Shown one piece after another: positions 34,701 through 42,556 of a DNA stretch of 64,000 nt (positions are counted from its first letter, which is position 1; each line of letters starts with the position of its first letter). Made by a program: the position numbers and the translations under genes. Source of the DNA: Rivularia sp963920925. Lineage in GTDB: Bacteria > Cyanobacteriota > Cyanobacteriia > Cyanobacteriales > Nostocaceae. The notes under the pieces are model-generated. The model was not told the origin of the DNA. It saw nothing but the letters and a program-made list of their open reading frames with translations, and did no database searches. The stretch lies in the NCBI RefSeq assembly GCF_963920925.1, contig NZ_CAWUDI010000006.1, forward strand, positions 124,001 to 188,000, read 5' to 3'.

Positions 34701-36436
34701 ATTTGAGCATCCTGCAAAGCATCAGCCAAAGCACGATATGACAAAGCTTCCGCGTAAAAATCTGCTCGTAAAGTAATAATTACAGTACAGCCAGGAACTT
34801 TAATTAAATTAAGTAAATTATCAATAAAAAGATGTCGAGAATCTGTATCGAAACATAAAGTAAAAAGTTCTTCAAATTGGTCTACAATTATTGCTAAATG
34901 AGAGTTTTGATTATTAATAATAAACGGTTCAACGAAATTTTCTAAGCTCTTATTACCGTTTCTTAACTCAACTTCTAATTCCAACTCAGTCAAACGTTTT
35001 GAATTCAAATCCTCCCCCTTTCCTCGTAGGAAAGGGGGCTGGGGGGTTAGGTTTTTTTCAATTCCAAAATGCGGCAATCCTTGTAATAAACCAATCGCCA
35101 AAGATTCAAAAGGATTATTACCGGGACGAAAATTAACAATCAACCAATCGCGCTTCTTATCCTGCTTCAACTGCGGAATTAAACCCGCAAAAACCACGCT
35201 TGACTTCCCACTTCCCGAAGCACCCACCACAGCAACAAAGGGCTTTTTATTCACCGTCGAAACCAACTGTCTTGTGACAAATTCTCTACCAAAAAAATTA
35301 GCTGCATCCTCTTCCTTGAAAGCAGCCAAACCCAAATACGGGCTGTTGTTAATTGCACCCAAATTTTGCCAAGTAGGAGGTATTTCTAATAAATTCTGCA
35401 CAATTACCGGCAACCAACTCGCACAGGGATAGTTATTCTCTAATCCCTGTAATTTTCTGCGAGCGATATTAACGGACTTATAAAGAGATTTTCCTTTGGT
35501 AAATTCCTGAAAAAAGTATTTTAAAAAATGGTTTGCTACCTTATCCGGAACGGGTTCGCGCATCACAATGACTTGCGGAATATGCAAACTTTCCAACTCG
35601 GCAGCAATTCCTAAACCATCGCAAGAATTGAAAAAAGCTAACTGCAACCCGCTCCTAACCGCCCTTTTTAAACTTTCCTTCAATTCTTCGATTGTTAAAC
35701 TATCAAGTCTATTTAGATAAATCCTTCCCTGCGCCGATTCAGTTCGACTATGCCCAGAAAAGAATAAAATATCCCATCCTTTTTCATCCCAAAGATGTTC
35801 GTTTAACTCTAATACCGAAGGTTCATTTAAAACAACTAACTCCGCATCCCGACAATATTCTTTTAAAAGTTTATTATCTTCAGCAACATTGATACCTTCG
35901 CTATTGCCTAAAACAATTAAAATTCTTACTTGATTGCGATAACTTCTAGTAAAACGACGAGCAGAAAAACAACTCAAAGCTATCTCAGCATCAGGATAAC
36001 TATCAAATAAATCCCATAGATGCCAAGGAAGTTTTCTTAATTGAAATTCAGTAGTGCGAATGATAAACCGAATTTCATCATCAGGAGATAAATTTATTAA
36101 ACATTCTTCCTTAATTCTGCGAAACGAGTCAGCTTTTAACCAATTAGTAAAATTCAGCTTAATATTATCGGCTTTTTTTCTACAATCTTCCTTTAAAGAT
36201 GTAAATTTAACATTTGATATTCGATCTTTTTTTATTTTAATTCGATATCCATCTAAACCGCGATAGCTTCTGCACCACTCTTGATAAATATCTGGTAGAT
36301 GGGGAATAGGAGGTAATCTTAATTGATTGTCACTTAACTCAACATCCCCACGCTTACCATCATCACCAATTTCCAAACTAACGCTAAAACCTCGATCAAA
36401 ATTACCATCCAGTTTGAGTACAACTAATTTTTTCAT
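31712..36436 (-). CDS. CHAT protease - STAND-type NTPase - WD40 protein
   Basis: This 1574-residue protein reads, in order: CHAT caspase-like domain (1-360) with His229 (FFSGHS) and Cys272 (FNSCDG); a P-loop NTPase of STAND type (about 365-700) with Walker A GASGSGKS (405-412) and Walker B LAIIVDQFEELF (514-525); a helical winged region with LIHEALIKNWRRL-like motif (IIHEALIKNW); a membrane segment (RRVIVWLVGGLIAALILAGI, about 820-845); and about 14 WD40 repeats (930-1560), enough for two propellers. STAND proteins are ligand-triggered oligomerising switches, so this resembles a sensor that activates a protease. The CHAT part is paralogous to the one at 5173-8007. Two GC-rich repeats are inserted in frame (residues ~462-476 and ~961-997). 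Confidence 0.9.
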   Translation of the reverse strand: MKKLVVLKLDGNFDRGFSVSLEIGDDGKRGDVELSDNQLRLPPIPHLPDIYQEWCRSYRGLDGYRIKIKKDRISNVKFTSLKEDCRKKADNIKLNFTNWLKADSFRRIKEECLINLSPDDEIRFIIRTTEFQLRKLPWHLWDLFDSYPDAEIALSCFSARRFTRSYRNQVRILIVLGNSEGINVAEDNKLLKEYCRDAELVVLNEPSVLELNEHLWDEKGWDILFFSGHSRTESAQGRIYLNRLDSLTIEELKESLKRAVRSGLQLAFFNSCDGLGIAAELESLHIPQVIVMREPVPDKVANHFLKYFFQEFTKGKSLYKSVNIARRKLQGLENNYPCASWLPVIVQNLLEIPPTWQNLGAINNSPYLGLAAFKEEDAANFFGREFVTRQLVSTVNKKPFVAVVGASGSGKSSVVFAGLIPQLKQDKKRDWLIVNFRPGNNPFESLAIGLLQGLPHFGIEKNLTPQPPFLRGKGEDLNSKRLTELELEVELRNGNKSLENFVEPFIINNQNSHLAIIVDQFEELFTLCFDTDSRHLFIDNLLNLIKVPGCTVIITLRADFYAEALSYRALADALQDAQINLAAMDEEELRAAIEKPAGNYNVSLEEGLSQRLIDAVLESPSNLPLLEFTLTQLWEKQRDGWLTHQAYEEIGGVETALANHAEAIYAQLSLVHKQRVQQIFIQLVQPSETSADIRRLAIREEVRDWDLVTRLADGRLVVTNRNQVTGVETVEIIHEALIKNWRRLQKWMREDGEFRYWQEQLRVFIRQWENSDRDDGALLRGKPLIDAKVWLLQRKNQISSVEQDFINLSLDLRHREARIKKVARRRVIVWLVGGLIAALILAGIAEFQSQRAENQRQKSEINQIKSLSLTAKTLLNSGNQVEALNSTLEANNKLIELRDHLDAETKTELFSSLLENINPIREYNRLSDHDASVMSVAFNDDGRLLASGSQDNTIKIWRQDRSPQPPLGKGANYSKPPLRSRVNFLKPPLKRGARGDLNVGKYENTQLIQTLSAHKQGVFSVIFSPDNQFLIAGSFDNTVSLWRYNSTTGLFTNRPVVTISEAESLWAIALNPNNNIIATATENGKVKFWTINGKLIKTISAHNQKIWGLNFSPDGKYFATASADNTIKIWDSEGRFLKTLTGHQDEVLSVNFSPDSKQIVSGSKDETVKLWDLTGKLLHTFTGHKYEVLDVRFSPDSKLIASASADDTLIWNVASKKQYQHIGYGSRAIEVKFSPDGKTLAVASADNTVKLSYLKGILPTFMGSSVSISPDGKTVAVANGNTVTLQRRDGSLIRSFDAETEEIIKVIFSPTGRYFATIDSDNQIKVWNLQGKLLRNWRGHNVNKNDITLDAIQDITISPNGKIIATISRIDKQVKLWNLSGKLIRSWQLNDNLVTSIKFSPDGETLAIAGDKTVKIWNRKGNLLRTITGHKENIAALSFNSDGTIIGTASNDKTVKLWQSDTGKLLQTLTHQDNVYAVAFSADDSFVITGSQDKTLNLWSLDGKLFNTTKGHQGAIKEVEFSRDNNIFASVDMEDNVILWNLDIDDLQQRGCDWLRDYLMTNLDLDDSQPGVCD
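33447..33556. repeat. GC-rich palindromic element inserted in frame in the WD40 gene
   Basis: A 110-bp segment with inverted ends AGATCCCCCC (33447-33456) and GGGGGGATCT (33547-33556) and several internal CCCCCCTTTT/AAGGGGGG pairs. Read on the minus strand it gives a Pro/Gly/Arg-rich insert (RSPQPPLGKG..., KPPLKRGARGDLN) between WD repeats 1 and 2. The core matches part of the element at 52575-52665 (AGATCCCCCCTACCCCCCTT). Confidence 0.85.
35011..35052. repeat. Second in-frame palindromic insert in the same gene
   Basis: CCTCCCCCTTTCCTCGTAGG, then AAAGGGGGCTGGGGGGTTAGG. On the minus strand it encodes LTPQPPFLRGKGED between Walker A and Walker B. It is closely related to the intergenic repeat at 25057 (CCTAACCCCCCAGCCCCCTT). 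Confidence 0.8.
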
Positions 36437-36663
36437 ATGTGTTACCGCAACGATACCGGAAGCTATATTAGGTTATCGGTAGTTTTGGCAGTATTTTACG
36501 CAAAATTTTCGTATTTTTACGTAAATTTATCTGGCTTTGGCGTACTTGTATAGAGAAATTGGGAATAAGAAACAATTAAATCGTTATACAAAAAAACTAA
36601 TATAAAAAAAGGATTTCAGATTAACAATTTATTAAAAATACATTCTAAAATCTAAAATTGATA
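36437..36663 (-). promoter_or_regulatory. Leader region of the CHAT-NTPase gene
   Basis: These 227 bp separate the DUF1822 stop from the CHAT-NTPase start. Unlike the 38-bp gap between the sigma-like and DUF1822 genes, this is long enough for its own promoter. It is AT-rich; I cannot name a specific -10/-35 pair with confidence. Confidence 0.3.
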
Positions 36664-37593
36664 TCACACTTCAAATTGCTTCATCACCTCCGAATCACCA
36701 TAAGCAACCGTAATATTAAATTTTTCCCCAGACTCAGCACTAAATTCAGATTGAATCCAATTATCCTCTTCTCTTGAAACAACTTCTAAAGCTTCTCCAG
36801 TTTCATCCCTAATAATTAATTTAATTCCTTCTGGTAAAGCCATTTCTCCCACAGGATAAAGCTGAGTTAAAATATCTACCCCTTCACTTTCGCTTTCCGA
36901 CATCACTTTCATTACCAAAGCAACTGATATTTTATCCAAATGCATCCCCAAATCAATTTTTTGTCCTCTGGTTATACTCACTTCATTTTTAAAAGCTAAC
37001 CCCAACTGTTGAGGTTTTAATAACTCATCAAGTTTTTGCCAACTAGCATCAACAACTCCATCTAGCCATTTTCTAAAATTAATAATATTAGAGGTTGTTT
37101 CAGCTTGTACAGATTCTACTACTTCCAATTCAGTTAAATAAACTAGAAAATCTGACAAAGACTCTAACTTACTTAAATAAATTTTATCCGCAGCTTCAGG
37201 GGTAAAGCCTAATATTTTTGCTGACTTAAGAGAATCACTTAACTCTACAAAAACATAACCAATTCTATCTTCCCAAACCTCCGGGGAAATTTCCACAACT
37301 TCGGCTTCAGCTAAAACCGGAAGACATTCTAATTTACCAATATCTTTAACTATTAAGTCAGCAACATTCATTAATTCAACAGCCAAAAAATTGCGACTGT
37401 CACCTTCCGAGTAATCAGTCTCAAACCCCATGCAGCGCAAATAATTATTAACTGCATAAACGGTTAAACTATTTAGATAAACCTGCTGACGCTTTTCTTG
37501 ATTATAAATTTCCGATACTAATTCTTGAGCAATTGAATGAGCTTCAAAAGACAACGGAACGGTAAAGCTGAGTTTTTGGGTGGTACTGTTCAT
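36664..37593 (-). CDS. DUF1822 family protein, module copy 2
   Basis: The 309-residue protein is homologous to 10386-11309: shared YLNSLTVYAVNNYLRCMGF, VADLIVKDIGKLEC, SPEVWEDRIGYVFVELSDSLKSAKILGFTPEA, then a weaker C-terminal beta domain (VALVMKVMSE...LTQLYPVGEMALPEGIKL). It starts 38 bp downstream of the sigma-like gene and is followed by the CHAT-NTPase gene. No membrane segment or signal. Function unknown; repeated co-location suggests a partner or antagonist of the sigma-like protein, or an adaptor to the protease. Confidence 0.78.
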   Translation of the reverse strand: MNSTTQKLSFTVPLSFEAHSIAQELVSEIYNQEKRQQVYLNSLTVYAVNNYLRCMGFETDYSEGDSRNFLAVELMNVADLIVKDIGKLECLPVLAEAEVVEISPEVWEDRIGYVFVELSDSLKSAKILGFTPEAADKIYLSKLESLSDFLVYLTELEVVESVQAETTSNIINFRKWLDGVVDASWQKLDELLKPQQLGLAFKNEVSITRGQKIDLGMHLDKISVALVMKVMSESESEGVDILTQLYPVGEMALPEGIKLIIRDETGEALEVVSREEDNWIQSEFSAESGEKFNITVAYGDSEVMKQFEV

Positions 37594-37631
37594 AACAAAA
37601 TTATTTTGGTGGCGAGCTGTTAATTTTACTT

Positions 37632-38309
37632 CTATATATACTTCTTTAGATAGTCGATTATTTTATGCATTCGGCGTTGATAAAAACTAGAAAGCGTTGA
37701 CAAAGGAATATCTAACTCTTGAGAAATGTCTTTCCATTTCTTTCCTGACAACAGAAAAAGTAAAATCACTTTTAAATTAGCTTCAGGATGTCCTCTTAAC
37801 TGTTCGCTAATTAAATATTTTCCTGGATCTTTATTGATAACTTCTTTAATAACTTCTGCTTGAGATAATTGGTTTGACTGATGTATTTCTTTATTGATAT
37901 CATCCAAAGATAAAACTGGTGATATTTTTTCTCCTTTCGGAACCTTAGTAAGTCCTTTTTTTTGTTCTTTATTAACAACATCAATAAATCGCCAGCGAAA
38001 AATTTTATTCACCCAAGCCATTACCGGATATTGCGGATTATATTCATCAATTTTGCTGCATATTTCCATAAAAGTTAGCTGTAATGCTTCATTATGATAA
38101 TCTTCATAATTAGCTAATCCCAACCACTGAGTTTGTTTGTTTAATCGTCTAGAATTTACAATAGCGTTGACAAAGTTATTCAAAGCTATCCGTCGCTTAA
38201 CTCGAACGATCGCACTATCATCCGCCTGAGAATATTGCTTAATCTCCTCGAGTAACACAATTAATTGTTGATTGAGAGCATTATCCCTCTGCTGAGAATC
38301 ACTGTTCAT
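37632..38309 (-). CDS. Sigma-70-like (ECF-type) transcription factor
   Basis: This 225-residue protein has sigma region 2-like helices (about 65-130: NYEDYHNEALQLTFMEICSKI, DEYNPQYPVMAWVNKIFRWRFID) and a region 4-like helix-turn-helix at the end (WKDISQELDIPLSTLSSFYQRRMHKI). Overall shape is that of a small ECF-type sigma factor, and it lacks the membrane segment of its paralog at 9238. I used ATG 38309; the in-frame TTG at 38312 is less likely. It begins a minus-strand run sigma - DUF1822 - CHAT-NTPase-WD40. Confidence 0.7.
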   Translation of the reverse strand: MNSDSQQRDNALNQQLIVLLEEIKQYSQADDSAIVRVKRRIALNNFVNAIVNSRRLNKQTQWLGLANYEDYHNEALQLTFMEICSKIDEYNPQYPVMAWVNKIFRWRFIDVVNKEQKKGLTKVPKGEKISPVLSLDDINKEIHQSNQLSQAEVIKEVINKDPGKYLISEQLRGHPEANLKVILLFLLSGKKWKDISQELDIPLSTLSSFYQRRMHKIIDYLKKYI

Positions 38310-38705
38310 CAATGCGTTTTGTAAGGTATATTCTGGTATCTTCCTCTACCTCCAACTTTTACGCAAAAGCAGTTATTTTTTTTAAGTATTGAAAAACCTG
38401 CTTTTTTGGAAAAGCCGGGTTTATTAACTATGAACGTTAAATAATTTAATCTCTTATTGCAAAAAATATTCAAAGTTAGTAAGGTGCGTTATGGCTTCAG
38501 CCTAACGCACCGAAATATTTATATAGCCAAAAGTTTCTAGTATTTAATCATCATGGTGCGTTGCGCTTTGCAACAACACAACGGCAGTTTTGCGGTTGTG
38601 TTCATCCACACAGCAAACTGCCTTCCCTACAATCCTAAAACTCTTGTGGTACGGGCATCCCTGCCCGTCCGAATTAACTTCATCTTGCCGAAAATCTGCT
38701 GTATC
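38310..38705. other. Intergenic region with two hairpin repeats
   Basis: 396 bp. GGTGCGTTA (38483-38491) and TAACGCACC (38503-38511) form a perfect 9-bp stem around TGGCTTCAGCC. At 38553-38580 lies a 28-bp sequence found in reverse orientation at 51633-51660 with one mismatch. A hairpin AAACCTGC..GCCGGGTTT lies near 38393. No gene seen. Confidence 0.7.
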
Positions 38706-39011
38706 TTACTTCCCACCATAATAAAAAGCGATTTCCTTTTCCTTCAAAGGCACAAAATCAGCTTCTTCAAGCATTTTATTCAGTTCATCTTGGGTTAGGT
38801 GTTTAGCCCCAATTCTAACAATGCGCGATCGCATAGTATTCTTGACACCACTACGCTGCCTATTCCCCTCCAAAGCCATAACTTTGTTGTATAAATCCAG
38901 TTTTTCTGGTTCAATAGCAGAACCATCCAAATCAATACCTTTAGCAATAGCTTCGTCAACAGCATCAGCACCCTTAGTAGACGCATTCATTTGATCGGCT
39001 TCAGCAGTCAT
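38706..39011 (-). CDS. Conserved hypothetical small protein
   Basis: This 101-residue soluble protein has a polar N-terminus (MTAEADQMNASTKGADAVDE) and a helical, basic second half (GNRQRSGVKNTMRSRIVRIGAKHLTQDELNKMLEEA) ending KEIAFYYGGK. A helical fold seems likely. No recognised domain and no signal peptide. Upstream is AT-rich intergenic DNA, and the neighbour on the plus strand is divergent. Confidence 0.6.
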   Translation of the reverse strand: MTAEADQMNASTKGADAVDEAIAKGIDLDGSAIEPEKLDLYNKVMALEGNRQRSGVKNTMRSRIVRIGAKHLTQDELNKMLEEADFVPLKEKEIAFYYGGK

Positions 39012-39214
39012 GGCAAATTATTTTTATTAACGTGACTGAATTTTACCAGTTAACAGTTGTCAATTATCAGTTATCAATTATCATCACTCTTCTCTACTCC
39101 CAATTCCCAATTTTCTAATTGAACATTTAGATGCAGTAATTTCGCGTATGCGCTTGTCAGTTATAAGGCTTATAGTTTAATCTCAAAATAATGCTGTAGC
39201 AATATGGTGGAGCT

Positions 39215-39598
39215 ATGTCAGAGCATCGTATTCCCGATAACAAACAAAACCGTAAATTAGAAAGAGCTTTAAGCAATACAATTGTTGATAAATGCTTTGA
39301 TAACTCCGAAAGCTGGCTGCGAGCTATCTTACGAATGTGTATCTTCTCTTTAGGATATATAGATTCCGAGCCAGTGTTTATTGTCGAATGTCCCAATCAA
39401 GCTGTAGCAAAACGATTAAGTCGCAAAACTTATCCTTTTCGAGATATAGTATATTATTTAACCGACGACCTTTACGCTAGCGAACGCACTTTATTCTGTT
39501 ATCAAGAATCAAAAAACGGTTCGTGGCGATGTTTTGACACCAATAGCAATTCCTGGAAAAACTGGAATAGTCTACAAACCTCTCATCGGTTTAATTAA
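39215..39598 (+). CDS. Hypothetical protein (127 aa)
   Basis: ATG with GGTGGAG just upstream (spacing is short, about 2 bp). The product is soluble and mixed alpha/beta with a Cys/Trp-rich character (SWLRAILRMCIFSLGYID, VFIVECPNQAVAKRLSRKTY, RTLFCYQESKNGSWRCF). No signal peptide or recognised domain. It stands alone. Confidence 0.5.
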   Translation: MSEHRIPDNKQNRKLERALSNTIVDKCFDNSESWLRAILRMCIFSLGYIDSEPVFIVECPNQAVAKRLSRKTYPFRDIVYYLTDDLYASERTLFCYQESKNGSWRCFDTNSNSWKNWNSLQTSHRFN

Positions 39599-39610
39599 TA
39601 AGACAAAGAG

Positions 39611-39655
39611 AGAGGGGGAAGAGGGGGAAGAGGGGGAAGAGGGGGAAGGGGGGGT
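39611..39655. repeat. GAGGGGGAA tandem repeat
   Basis: Four to five tandem AGAGGGGGA units directly downstream of the stop at 39598. Confidence 0.85.
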
Positions 39656-39693
39656 AGATAATTTCTAACTCCTAACTCCTAACTCCTAACTGC

Positions 39694-39957
39694 TCACTCC
39701 TTCCGCGTTACTAAACCACCAAAAAAGGCACCTAACACGCTTCCAGTCCAGATTCCTGTAGTGCTACCTTGCCACATAGCACCCGGCGCGATCGCAATTT
39801 TACAACCTGCTTTAAATAAGTCCCAGCGTTGATTCTGACAGTTTTGGCTGTGGGCTTGTACGCTAATTTGTCCGCCGATATAACCGCCAAAAAAGCCTGA
39901 TGCCAATGCTAGAAAAGTACAAATTAATAATCGCTTTTGTGAAGATTTTTTGCTCAT
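39694..39957 (-). CDS. Small two-span membrane protein
   Basis: The 87-residue product has two hydrophobic helices (RLLICTFLALASGFFGGYIG, about 9-28, and GIWTGSVLGAFFGGLVTR, about 67-85) joined by a loop with two cysteines (NCQNQRWDLFKAGC). Gly-rich helices suggest packing or oligomerisation. No family recognised. Confidence 0.55.
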   Translation of the reverse strand: MSKKSSQKRLLICTFLALASGFFGGYIGGQISVQAHSQNCQNQRWDLFKAGCKIAIAPGAMWQGSTTGIWTGSVLGAFFGGLVTRKE

Positions 39958-40397
39958 TATTAAATGCTATAAGAGGTGAGGCTAGCTCCCGCCATCCCGA
40001 AGCGATAAAAACTAAATCATAAAAATGCTTCTTCTGGTAAAGGCATTATTGCCCATCCGATTCAAATAAAAACTAAAAACTTAACAGATTTTTGCATAAT
40101 CCGTACTTAAATGGCTATTATTATTAGCAACTTGTAAGCGCAGGATACAATTACAGTTTTTGGGATTCTAGTTCCTTCAACTAGGAAGTCAAAGGTTCTC
40201 GAAACATTATGTTCTGCTCGCTTCTGACTGATAACCCCTGTCTTCAAAATTTCAACATCTAGCAGTTGATGAAGTCGCGGTTAAAGAACAATCGGGAAAA
40301 GCAACAAACTAGCTTTGCCTAAAAAAGCGGTAATGCCTACCCAAACAACATAACAGTTGTAACTGTCTCCAGAACAATTAAAACAAGTACTACCATT
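39958..40397. other. Intergenic region upstream of curT
   Basis: 440 bp between divergent genes. GGCATTATTGCCCATCC near 40043 is a short inverted repeat, but nothing else is distinctive. No small gene is supported. Confidence 0.6.
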
Positions 40398-40838
40398 ATG
40401 GAAGCCCCAATGCAGGAACCGGAAACCGTGGAAACTAAAACCTCAGAAACACAAGTGCCAGAAATGAACAATCCTACTGGAACTATAACCAAAATTCAGC
40501 CTTCCACGCAATCTCAAGAGCAATGGCTCAAATACGGAGAGCAACTTTCTAGCTTCTTAAAACAACTCACCGATAATGCTGGAACCTACTTTAATCAGTA
40601 TAAGCAGCCTTTAGTTTATATCGGTATAGGTATAGCTGCCATAGTCGCAGTCAAAGTCGTGCTATCTATTTTGGATGCATTAAATGATATTCCTTTAGTA
40701 GCACCTACCTTTGAATTGATTGGTATTGGCTATTCTGCCTGGTTTATCTACCGCTACTTACTCAAAGCTTCTACTCGTAATGAGTTGACTAGTGAAATCA
40801 CAACCCTCAAAACACAAGTAGTTGGCAAAGATGCTTAA
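40398..40838 (+). CDS. curT: CURT1/CAAD-domain thylakoid membrane protein
   Basis: The 146 residues fit the CAAD/CURT1 family: a polar N-terminus, an amphipathic helix (EQWLKYGEQLSSFLKQLTDN), two closely spaced membrane helices (about 73-93, LVYIGIGIAAIVAVKVVLSI, and 100-120, VAPTFELIGIGYSAWFIYRY), and a short amphipathic C-terminus (NELTSEITTLKTQV). CurT shapes and organises thylakoid membranes; the same domain is appended to some cyanobacterial aminoacyl-tRNA synthetases. Single-domain form, normal length. Followed by a terminator at 40910. Confidence 0.85.
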   Translation: MEAPMQEPETVETKTSETQVPEMNNPTGTITKIQPSTQSQEQWLKYGEQLSSFLKQLTDNAGTYFNQYKQPLVYIGIGIAAIVAVKVVLSILDALNDIPLVAPTFELIGIGYSAWFIYRYLLKASTRNELTSEITTLKTQVVGKDA

Positions 40839-40909
40839 AACTCAGTAATTAGCCATTTGACACACGGCTGATACGGTAGGGAGCATTTTTCATGTAGGTA
40901 ATTTTGTAG

Positions 40910-40935
40910 TGCAGACCAAAAGGTCTGCATTTTGT
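40910..40935 (+). terminator. Terminator of curT
   Basis: TGCAGACC and GGTCTGCA form an 8-bp stem with an AAAA loop and are followed by TTTTGTTT. Confidence 0.75.
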
Positions 40936-40958
40936 TTGATTGCTAGTACTTTTGAAAA

Positions 40959-41020
40959 GGTTCGTAGTAGCGCTTCAGCGCCGGGCGGAATCCGGATGCG
41001 CTGAAGCGCTACTACGAGCC
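40959..41020. repeat. TTCGTAGTA-family long palindrome
   Basis: Two 23-bp arms, one reading GTAGTAGCGCTTCAGCGC (to 40981) and the other its reverse complement (40998-41020), match in 22 of 23 positions around a GC-rich loop. Same family as 23606 and 3073. Confidence 0.85.
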
Positions 41021-41111
41021 TATAAAAACTAATGAAAAAGACTACACAGTAGTTTCGGGCAAAACGAATCATGAGGCCGCAGATGCGGCTCATCATCAAT
41101 AGAACAAACGA

Positions 41112-42278
41112 CTACTGATTGATCACATATTGCGATTTGATCGGTTCGACTTTATCCATTTTCACTAAAGCTTGGTAAATCATTGTCGTTACCTCTGCAC
41201 GTGTAGCATCTTCCTTGGGTCGGAAAAAATTACGATCTGGATGATTTACAATTAGACCGTTAGCTGTAGCAATTGCTACTTGTTCTCTCGCCCATTCAGG
41301 GATTTGGTCGGCATCTTTATAGACACTCAAAGCTTGATCCTGGGATTCAGGAGTTTTTAAAGTCTTATTAAGTCCGCTAACTAAGGCTGCTATAACTTCT
41401 ACTCGCGGAATCCTTTGATTAGGTCTAAACGTATTTGCGTTGTAGCCTTTCATGAACTTTTTATCAACAGCGTTCTTAATTTGGTTTTGTGCCCAAAAAT
41501 CAGCAGGTACATCCGCAAAGCTTCTATTGCTATTGGTAAGGTCAGTTTTGAATGCTTGGTCGATTATGGCAGCAAATTCGGCACGAGTTACAGGTTGTTG
41601 TGGTTCAAAGGTATTTTTGTCCTTGCCTGCTATAATTTGGCGGGATGAAAGTGTGTCTATAAAAGGCTTAGCCCAATAACCAGCAGGTACATCATCAAAA
41701 TCTTTCGCTGGTGGAATTGTCGGTGGTTTTGTCGCTTTAGCTTGTGGGGTAGGTGTTTGTGTTGGTGTTGCAGCCTGTGTTGGCGTAGGCTTCTCAACTA
41801 CTACTGGTGCCTCGATCGGCTTAAGCTTATCCTCACCTACATTTAGCCCCGCGTTATTAGTATTATTCCCAGTTACTCTGTCATAATCTGGTGGTACTCT
41901 TCTTACAGGTGGTACCAAGAATGGCGGAATTACCGCGTTATCCGTTCTCCTCTCTAATAAAACTGGATTTCTTCGTCTTGGTTCAGCCTCAGTGACTGGT
42001 TGACGATACTTCAGATTATTATTAGGCTCTGGGGAAGGAACCAACAAAGCCGTCAAATCATTCAAATTATTATCGTCATCGGATCTTAGTGGTACATTGC
42101 TACCGACGGGAGCATTTGAAGACAAATTAGCAAAATTCCAGTTAGTCTCCTTTCGAGAAAGCGACCAAAAAAGAACCGTACCGATAGTTAAAAAAGCAAC
42201 TAGTATACCGATAAAATCATCAAACCCCAGTTCCGAGTCTGAAGACGAACCCGGATTGGGAGGTGGTTGGTTAGTCAT
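41112..42278 (-). CDS. SLH-domain protein with N-terminal membrane anchor
   Basis: The 388-residue protein starts with a membrane segment (FIGILVAFLTIGTVLFW, about 22-40), then a long Pro/Asn/Thr-rich linker (45-190, with TPTQAATPTQTPTPQAK), then three S-layer homology repeats: about 192-243 (DVPAGYWAKPFIDTLSSR), 252-305 (DVPADFWAQNQIKNAVDKK) and 315-375 (WAREQVAIATANGLI). SLH repeats bind peptidoglycan-linked polymers. In cyanobacteria one SLH is usual in OprB-type porins, but no barrel is present here. It is probably anchored in the inner membrane and reaches the cell wall. Confidence 0.85.
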   Translation of the reverse strand: MTNQPPPNPGSSSDSELGFDDFIGILVAFLTIGTVLFWSLSRKETNWNFANLSSNAPVGSNVPLRSDDDNNLNDLTALLVPSPEPNNNLKYRQPVTEAEPRRRNPVLLERRTDNAVIPPFLVPPVRRVPPDYDRVTGNNTNNAGLNVGEDKLKPIEAPVVVEKPTPTQAATPTQTPTPQAKATKPPTIPPAKDFDDVPAGYWAKPFIDTLSSRQIIAGKDKNTFEPQQPVTRAEFAAIIDQAFKTDLTNSNRSFADVPADFWAQNQIKNAVDKKFMKGYNANTFRPNQRIPRVEVIAALVSGLNKTLKTPESQDQALSVYKDADQIPEWAREQVAIATANGLIVNHPDRNFFRPKEDATRAEVTTMIYQALVKMDKVEPIKSQYVINQ

Positions 42279-42380
42279 GGTAATAATTAACTTGTTGGTA
42301 TTAGAATTAGCATCTAACAGAATTAAGCCATAGACTATCCCCTTACAGTACTTTTTTCAAGATTTTTTGTTAATTCGACA

Positions 42381-42468
42381 TTGAGAATTGAGAATTGAGA
42401 ATTGAGAATTGGGTATTGGGTATTGGGCATTGGGCATTGGGAGATGGGGAGATGGGGAGATGGGGAGA
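42381..42468. repeat. Mixed tandem heptamer/octamer repeats
   Basis: TTGAGAA units pass into TTGGGTA/TTGGGCA and then GATGGGGA units, a stepwise-changing array between the hom and SLH genes. Confidence 0.9.
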
Positions 42469-42556
42469 AAAATCCAATTACCAATTAGCAATTACCAACT
42501 ACCTACCTATTACCAATTCCCCATGCCCCATCCCCCATCCCCAATTCCCAACTGTA

